A stretch of DNA of 60,000 bases from contig NC_087065.1 of NCBI RefSeq assembly GCF_963678635.1, positions 36,359,888-36,419,887 of the forward strand. The letters run 5' to 3'. This document shows positions 53,100 to 60,000 of this stretch, in pieces; positions within the stretch are counted from its first letter, which is position 1; every line of letters begins with the position of its first letter. A program made the translations under genes and the position numbers. Source of the DNA: Symsagittifera roscoffensis (lineage: Eukaryota; Xenacoelomorpha; Acoela; Convolutidae). The notes beneath the pieces were generated by a model that saw only the letters and a list, made by a program, of their open reading frames with translations, made no database searches and was not told the origin of the DNA.

Positions 53100-54767
53100 T
53101 GTTCGATATTTGTTTACTAAGAAATTGAGAAAATAACGTGATTAGGGATTAAATTAACATTAAAAAGTGAATTATCGAACTAAACTGAAAAATCAAAATA
53201 GCCGTTTTCAATCAATCGTTTAAAATCTGAATTGATATATCCACGAGTTTAGTTAAGCAAAGGTTTAAGATTTGTTCGTAGATTCCACAGACAATGGTTT
53301 AGTATTTGTTCTCAATTTCCGCATTCGTTGTTCTAGCTAGCCATTGTTCAAGCTGGTTAGTGCTGGCTATCTGACTTACAATCTGCGGAGTCCGCTAACA
53401 GTTTTTGGAATCAATAAAAACAAACTGTCGCGCTCCAATACAAATTTATTAGTGAATATTACGTGAGATCGTAAAAAATCATTGACGCCCGAAAATGGTA
53501 CAAGGCGATTGATCGACGCTTCAAATTGATTGACTAAGAAATTGAGAGAATGACACAATTAAGAATGAAATACGAATGTCTTAGTCTAAAGCATTATTGA
53601 AAAAAGAAGGATCGACAGATGGTCGATAGGAAACATACTTAGCACGTATCTAATTAGTACTAAAATAGCTAAAACTAAGTCTACGGACTCTAAAACTCGT
53701 AAAGTGAAGAAATTGGAAAATAGAGTTTTAATGAGTTCAATGAGATTTAAATGTATTCGGCGTCAAATTCTTTTAAAGCTTGTTGTACGCTCTGATCTAT
53801 CATCGACGATGTTCGCTTCAGGAATCTGGCTCTGTGACTATGATGGGTGATTTCCCGGTGGGAGAATTCTGTGATGTCTGAACGTACTCCGATTTCGCGA
53901 AGGGAATGAGGAAATCAAAAGGTGACCAGCACAAGAAAGCAGGCGGTCTTATTATAAATCTGGACTGGTTGGCAGTCCAGCAATATTGAGTCTAGAGCGG
54001 ATCCGAAGGATGATGGTCCAGGAAGACTGCTGTCATGAGACAATTTCTGAGGGAAATCCGGAATGACGATAACTTCTGTCGACAAATTTGTGGTCGTTTG
54101 TATGAGCGCCGATTTCCGCCAGTCAACTTCCCACTGGTCGTGTTTTTCTGGAGGTTGGCTCTGGTTGACTTCTGCGGAGGCAATGATTTCCTATTTCCGG
54201 CTAAAATATGTCCATTTTCCAAAGTGACCGTGTGGTTTGAAGAATCAACAATCGCCTCTTTAAATGGATTAAAATACGATTCTCCAATGCATTAAAAAAA
54301 AGTTACTTCCAGCAGTGGCTAATTTCGCTAGAGTAGGTCGTTTCCGATTAGAGATTGGGATTGGGGTTGCTCGACTTCCATGGGTAATTTTTTGCCAGTG
54401 GAATGTCCGAGTCTGAGGAGAAGATTGGGGTTGCTCGACTTCCCTGGGTAATCTTTGCCAGTGGGATGTCCGAGTCTGAGGAGAAGATTGGGGTTGCTCG
54501 ACTTCCTTGGATAATCTTTGGCAGTGGGATGTCCGAGTCCGAGGAGGAGTCCATCACGGCGTCTTCGTATCCGTCCTCTGCTCCATCTTGTAGCTCCCAA
54601 CTCTTTACCCGGTTGTCTGATATGATTGACTTTCCTCGATCTAAACGATTATCAATATAAATCAGAAAGCGTCCAAAGGGCCGTTGAAATCTCAATTAAT
54701 CTTTTATCGTTAATGAAAGTTCCGGTATTTGCTCATATGCTCCGATCCCAACAACACCTTAAGGTTC

Positions 54768-55346
54768 TTACCGGCTTTTGAACATTGTTTGCAAGATTTC
54801 TCTATAAATATGTGGCCACCAGATAAATGCAGCCAGAAGCTTCATGCCAAACTGGCCTGGATGGGACTCGTGTAACATCGAACTGAAAGCAACGTGGCCC
54901 CCAGGTGGTATTAGTTTTTTGTTGTCCAAGAAAAGTAGATCATCTCTGGTGTGCAGGTCCTTCTCATAGTTTTTCATGTAGAATCTATGCATTTCCAGTG
55001 GGCGTCCTGTCTTCAGTGTTGTGATTAGATCCCATAAGACTTCAACATCCTTGGTCATTATTTGTAGTAACTTCTTGGAGCACAGATTTTCTGGTATAAT
55101 TGGGGAAGTAGGTAAAGATAAGTTAGCTTTGTAGAGTTTCAATAAGTTAAAGTGGTCATTGTTAAGAAGGTTGTGTTTAAATTTCAAAGCAATATTGTGT
55201 TCCTCTGGTACGGGGACCGATCGTTTAGCAGACCAATCTGGGACGATTACTAAAGGATCAGAAAAATTCGATGATGAAGTTTCCGTGGTACTCAATCTTT
55301 TTGGTAGCAAACGATCGTTCAGCATTATGAAAAATAATAGGGCCAA
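54768..55346 (-). pseudogene. Copy-2 Gypsy-like integrase N-terminal region
   Basis: Duplicate of 44,365-44,922 with a handful of substitutions (for example K for D in the FKHNLL segment and L for R in LLKLYKANL). A C-to-T type change upstream turns Ser-Ala into Leu-Ala and extends the open frame. The zinc finger is cut at the same GTAAGA, so the truncation predates the duplication. The associated GPY/F-like tail is at 53,992-54,283 and the S/D repeat exon at 54,348-54,695. Confidence 0.65.
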
Positions 55347-55797
55347 AAACGAAATGATTTTGTAGTTAAAAAGCGAATTATCTAGCGATAAATAATAGCA
55401 GTAATAATTCTTTAATTAAATGAAGTTTAAGATATATCAATTCGTGTTTGACTAATCACATCGCTTGAATTACTCGTTCCCGACGGGAGAAATAAATTTA
55501 CAATTGGATTTACAGCGACCGGCAGTCAGTCTAATTTTATTGTATTTAAAACGGTAAAATTTTGCGAAGTCTAGTTTTTTTTAACCGTGTTTGTTAAAAG
55601 AAAACAGATCTGCAGAGCTGGAATGTGAAAGTTATTGCGATGACTACAATTGTGAAAACCATAACCTCAACCAGAATCTACCACAAGGTTGAATGTCAAC
55701 CTCCGTAGTGAGCAACTGTGCAAGGTGACATTGAACTTCGGCATAGGCTATGTTTTTGACGCTTGATCCCTATAAAAAGTTGACGTTAAACCTTATT

Positions 55798-57540
55798 TTA
55801 ATAGCTTCAAATTTGAACTTATGGAGGCTACAACTCAATTTGAATTTACATTCTGGAGCGTTCACGAAATAATTTGTAGTATGCCATAGTTTCAAATTTA
55901 AAACTACGATTAGTTGTCACTGTTAATCCATCCTATAATGAAAATGGAATCAGTTCTTACAATAACAGTTAATACATGAAATTTCATTTAGTCGAGTTAA
56001 ATCAAAATCAACAACATTGTTAAAATTATTTTATCCCTAGGCATTTTATCAATTAATAATGAAATTCAACTTCATAATGAATAATTTTGATGAATTTATT
56101 TGGTTTGACAATTTCAATTGGTTGCGTTAAGCCGCAAGCATGACTGTTTTTGACACGGCTACAAAGACTTGCTGGGATATGTCAATAATTATCTATGGGA
56201 GGCGGATCAATAAGCAGAAAGGGCTAAGAGCAGAATGGGTCCAAAAACCTTATTTATGATACACATAGGAAAACTAAATGTAGAAATCAAAATGGCCGTT
56301 TTCAACCAAATTTGAAATTGTAATAGGGTATATCCACGAATTTAGTTAAGTAATGATTTAAGAAATGATTTTAATAGCTTCAAATTTGAATCTCTGGCTG
56401 CTAAGAGTTAATTCGAATTTACATTCTGGGGCGTTAACGAATTGATTCGGGGTATGCCAGAGTTTTAAATTTAAAACTACGATTAGTTGTTAATCCTAAT
56501 TCTTTAAAACTGCACTGTTAATACATCCTATAATGAAAACGGAATGAGTTCTTACAATAACAGCTGATATATAAAAAAAATTTAGCCGAGTTAAACCAAA
56601 ATCACAACATTGTTAAAAATTTTTTATCCCCAGGCATTTTTTAAAGTATTTATGGAATTTAACTGATCGAATTGTTTGGTTTGACGGTTTCAATTGGTTG
56701 CGTCAAGCCAAAAGCATGACTGTTTTTGACCCAAGATTTTAAATTCTATAAGGGTATATTTACAAATTTAGTTGAGTAATGATTTGAGATTTGTTCATGG
56801 ATTCCACAGATAATGGTTAAGTCTTTGTTCGTAAATTCCGCATTCGTTGTTCTAGCTATATTCATTGCTCAATGCTGCTGGGTTATCGAATTACGGATTT
56901 ACAAATCAAAATGGCTATTTCATTCAGATCTTTATTTTTATATTTATTTCTAAAAGAGTATATCCAGGAATTTATTTAAGTAATGATTTAAGATTTGTTC
57001 GTGGATTCCACAGACAATGGTTAAGTATTTGTTCGTAATTTCCGCATTCGTTGTTCTAGCTAGCCATTGTTCAAACTGGTTATTGCTGGATATCTTACTT
57101 ACGCATTGTTTAGAAAACTACGTCTCCACTCAATTTCTGTGCTAGCCTCTTTTTAGCCGAATTAAACCAAAATCACAACATTGTTAAAAAAAACTTATCC
57201 CTAGGCATTTTTTAAGTAATTATGGAATTTAACTAATCAAATTGTTTGGTTTGACGGTTTCAATTGGTTGCGTCAAGCCAAAAGCATGACTGTTTTTGAC
57301 CCAAGATTTTAAATTCTAAAAGGGTATATTTACAAATTTAGTTGATTAATGATTTGAGATTTGTTCGTGGGTTCCACAGACAATGGTTAAGTATTTGTTC
57401 GTAATTTCCGCATTCGTTGTTTTAGCTAGCCATTGTTCAAACTGGTTTTTGCTGGATATCTCATTTACTATCTGCGTAATCAGCCAACAGTTTGTGGAAT
57501 CAATAAAAACAAACTGTCGCGCTCTAATACAAATTTATTT
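55798..57540. repeat. 570-bp satellite, copy 2 (three units)
   Basis: CATGACTGTTTTTGAC or its variant recurs near 56,138, 56,714 and 57,284. One core unit present in copy 1 is absent, accounting for the 569-570 base shift between copies. Confidence 0.9.
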
Positions 57541-57922
57541 TACGTGAGATCATATAAAACAGTTACTCGGGTTCCCCTCACCTTTTCCAGAGGTGAGAAT
57601 TAACCGGCACTGAAGGTATCATCTGGGAGCCACCCAGACTCATTGTCGCCCGAACTTGGTACAATTATGATATTTTTAACGGATGCCAATAAAAAAAAGC
57701 AATTAGAGGTGCTTGTAAAGTTTCAATTTCGGCCTGAAGTCCCTTTGGCTTGAAGTCACGTCGGCTTTTTGTCCTAGACCCCACGAAAGGACCCCAAGAA
57801 AGGCCCTCGACGGGATATGTAGGGCATACCACTAGCGTGGGTTACTTGAACGTCGTTTTAACACTGAACTCGTCGAAATTGATCCTTCGTTTGGTTGTGC
57901 TGTTGTGAGCTGAGTACTATGT

Positions 57923-60000
57923 GGGCTGAGATTGTTCAGCTACACGAAGGGGTACTTGGGGTTCAGTATTTAGAATCTGCGGTGATTTTTCAGCTCTATG
58001 GTTCCTTAGAGCCACGATTGCAGAAACCTTACTTTCACCGCTAGTTTGACATTGCTCCATCAAAAGTGGTCGCTTGTCATTGACGTAATTGGCTGAAAAT
58101 TCACTCCCCGGATGTAGCTGGTAATATGTCGGATCAATAACTGAATCAGAGTAAAGAGAGTCAAGTCAACTAGGTATTCTAGCTTCAAAAACTTGATATC
58201 ACTACTCGCAATGTTTACGGCACTGGAGGGCATCAGGTGACAGTTTTTTTTTGCCAGCTCTTTCGTTTGGTTTTTGCACAGTATCACTAGATTCCAAATC
58301 AGTTGTTGACTCGTTTTTAGCTACTTGTTTTTGCAACCGTTCCTCTACAGTCATCGTTCTTTTGACCAAATGTTTGTCATCTTTCAGCAGAAGAAAGCAG
58401 TTAGGTGTCTTGGATTGTCCCCCGAAGATTGGTTTGTGCATTGTCTTTGGTTAGGACAATACCTCCTAAATCATGGATCCTTTTTTCCACCATAGCTTGT
58501 GGTGCTAGATTCGGTTTTGCTTTCTTTCCCGCAATTGCTGCTCTTGTACATCCGAAAGTACCCAAAACATAAAATCGCAAACCAGAAAGCAGCAAACTAG
58601 ATGGACGCTTTTTACTGACGGCAACTTTCGGAAATTCTAGATTTTTTTGACATATTTGTAAGTACGACGGGATGAGATTGGTTCCTCCCAAGAGGCCTCC
58701 CGCATTGTTTAGAAAACTACGTCTGCACTTGCCAGATTTGATGAACTTGCAGAATGAAAAAAAAACATTTCGAGGAATAATGGGTCTTGGTTATGCAATC
58801 TTCCTCCGCCTCGCCTTGTCCTACTTTGAAAATCCTTGTACGCATGGTGGTTGGATTTTTCGAGAGCTACGCAAAAATGTTCCCAGGGATTAAAAATGCT
58901 CACTACAAGCTGTGGCCTTAGGAGTAATTTTAGTTTTAGGGAGTCAATCCTTGTTCTCCAAAGATAAGCACTGAAAATATATAAAAAATTTCAGCCCACT
59001 TTTTGTACTCTATAGCGTCAAAATTACCTCTCGCTCTTACTAATTGCGTGCATTAATTCAAACTCTTTCCCAGAAATTCACTGGCATCTTTAGTGGGGAT
59101 GCACCCGAGGGTTTTTCCAGGAAATTTTGAGAAGAGACTCGGGAAGATGACTTGTCGCACTTTTACAGACTTAACGTACGTATCTGTATTTTCTTTAAGA
59201 CGAACAACAACTTCATTTTTTCATAATCTTTCAAAAAGATCTTCAATTTCTGTGCTAGCCCCTTTCATTTCTTCCTTGTCAGCGATGATAGTCAGCGAAC
59301 AGATTCCAGAAAGAGAGACTACACGCACTTTGCCAGCTTTGTCTGTTCCTCCTATCGAGACAGTGCTGAAATGAAAAAATTGCTTTTTGGCCCCCCGTCT
59401 GGTCAAACTTTCCTCAAAGACCTGAATGGCAAACTTTTCGTGAGGATACATATCATCGATTATTTTTTGTGCCATTTTACGAAGAACTGTTTCCACACAT
59501 CGAGTAATCATATGGGTGGCATCTGGACAAACGTATCGAATGTCTTCGATGCTGACCAGTGACGTCTTTAGTAACTTTTTCCGAAATGGCACATTGAGTT
59601 CAGTTCTTTTACCAGTCTCTGGCTCGCAAGTTAGTTGGCAAAGTGTGTAGTGTCATTCGACACATACAATGGGAGCCACGAGACTGTAACAGATGAGTGC
59701 TCATTAGAGAAACCAATAACCAGCCGCAACAAAAATGATGAATCGCCACTATAGGTCAGCTTTGCTCCTAACTGTCTTAGGGAGTTTGTTTGGCTCTACA
59801 ACCACCCGATTCTTGGTCGCCTGCTGTGGTGGTACCAACGTTCTGCTCCATAGCGTATCTGCTGTCTTTTTCCCAGTACGCTGAATTTAACGATAAAATT
59901 AATTAAAAGGGTACGTACATTCATAAATTTAAATTCTCAGTGTTTTAAGCCTTGACTGAGGATTCCATTAACAATGATTAACTATTTACTCTTAAATTCC
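57923..60000 (-). pseudogene. Copy-2 exons of the unknown gene
   Basis: Duplicate of 48,090-50,167: tail (57,923-58,073), hydrophobic-tail exon (58,060-58,441, frame broken by an extra A near 58,250), BRCT-like exon (58,401-58,730) and module A with the same in-frame TGA (59,038-59,625). The exon with DTTHF follows, and the intron is cut by the window end. Differences from copy 1 are few and do not restore the frames. Confidence 0.6.

Larger units (their letters stand above)
42710..53112. repeat. 10.4-kb tandem duplication, copy 1
   Basis: The unit starts at TTTACTAAGAAATTGAGAAA. The next copy starts with the same words at 53,113, so the two are head to tail and directly adjacent. Corresponding landmarks lie 10,403 bases apart up to the satellite and about 9,833 apart beyond it. 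Visible differences between copies are rare single substitutions and small indels. The broken 0.85-kb array at 51.1-53.1 kb forms the right end of this copy. Confidence 0.93.
53113..60000. repeat. 10.4-kb tandem duplication, copy 2 (cut by the window end)
   Basis: It repeats 42,710-50,167 almost base for base, lacking one 570-bp satellite unit. The window ends at the equivalent of copy-1 position 50,167, so the remaining 2.9 kb of this copy, if present, lies outside. Confidence 0.93.

Noticed and set aside
1-60000. CRISPR arrays, bacterial operons or rRNA genes
   Set aside because: No regularly spaced identical short repeats with unique spacers, no dense unidirectional genes with ribosome-binding sites, and no rRNA-like conserved blocks were seen.

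Overview
The window looks like AT-rich nuclear DNA (roughly two thirds A+T by eye) from a metazoan, most likely an invertebrate. The support is spliced genes with GT...AG introns and short TTTTCAG/TTTTTAG acceptors, a rhodopsin-class GPCR, SET-domain exons, BEL/Pao and Ty3/Gypsy-type retroelement remains, hAT-like MITEs and long fold-back elements. I cannot name the phylum. There is no bacterial, organellar or CRISPR signal. A 200-base run of N (29,605-29,804) marks an assembly gap.

Layout. Positions 1 to about 34 kb are almost gene-free. They hold low-complexity A/C- or T/G-skewed DNA, several mobile-element families and tandem repeats. Family A/B fold-back arms end in ACAAGACTGCTCGTATCAGG. 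Family C ends in CAGGGGCGGATTTAGG and includes one copy nested inside an older copy. A separate MITE lies at 6.6-7.0 kb, and a complete fold-back element with arms of about 525 bp spans 23.7-25.0 kb. Possible genic islands are a short GC-richer exon at 23.1 kb and a BED-zinc-finger-like ORF at 25.0 kb. A heavily broken BEL/Pao pol (RNase H, integrase, C-terminal domain) lies on the minus strand at 26.3-28.6 kb. A GTCGAGAAAGTCGA minisatellite and about 1 kb of (GA)n follow at 29.9-31.5 kb.

At 34.68-36.07 kb are two exons of a peptide-receptor-like GPCR (TM3 to TM6, then TM7). They are separated by an intron built from tandem copies of the exon-end/donor region. At 38.1-39.3 kb (and possibly to 39.9 kb) are minus-strand coding-like exons of unknown function. 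On the plus strand, 40.17-42.51 kb holds exons ending in a SET domain, with in-frame stops (TGA, TGA, TAA and a TAG) that make it look like a decayed gene.

From 42,710 to the window end lies a head-to-tail duplication with a unit of about 10.4 kb; the second copy starts at 53,113 and is cut by the window edge. Each copy carries, on the minus strand, the remains of a Ty3/Gypsy-like integrase region (HH half of the zinc finger, an S/D-rich 21-residue repeat, a GPY/F-like tail). It also has a satellite of about 570 bp and exons of a multi-exon gene I do not recognise. In copy 1 part of that gene is further amplified as a broken array of about 0.85 kb units. The two copies differ mainly by one 570-bp satellite unit.

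The most unusual signal is that the repeats contain precise pieces of about 24-27 bp from neighbouring exons. Two such pieces sit back to back inside every core 570-bp unit. A third, from the SET exon, lies near the left end of the 10.4-kb unit and keeps a CGA codon where the SET gene now has TGA.
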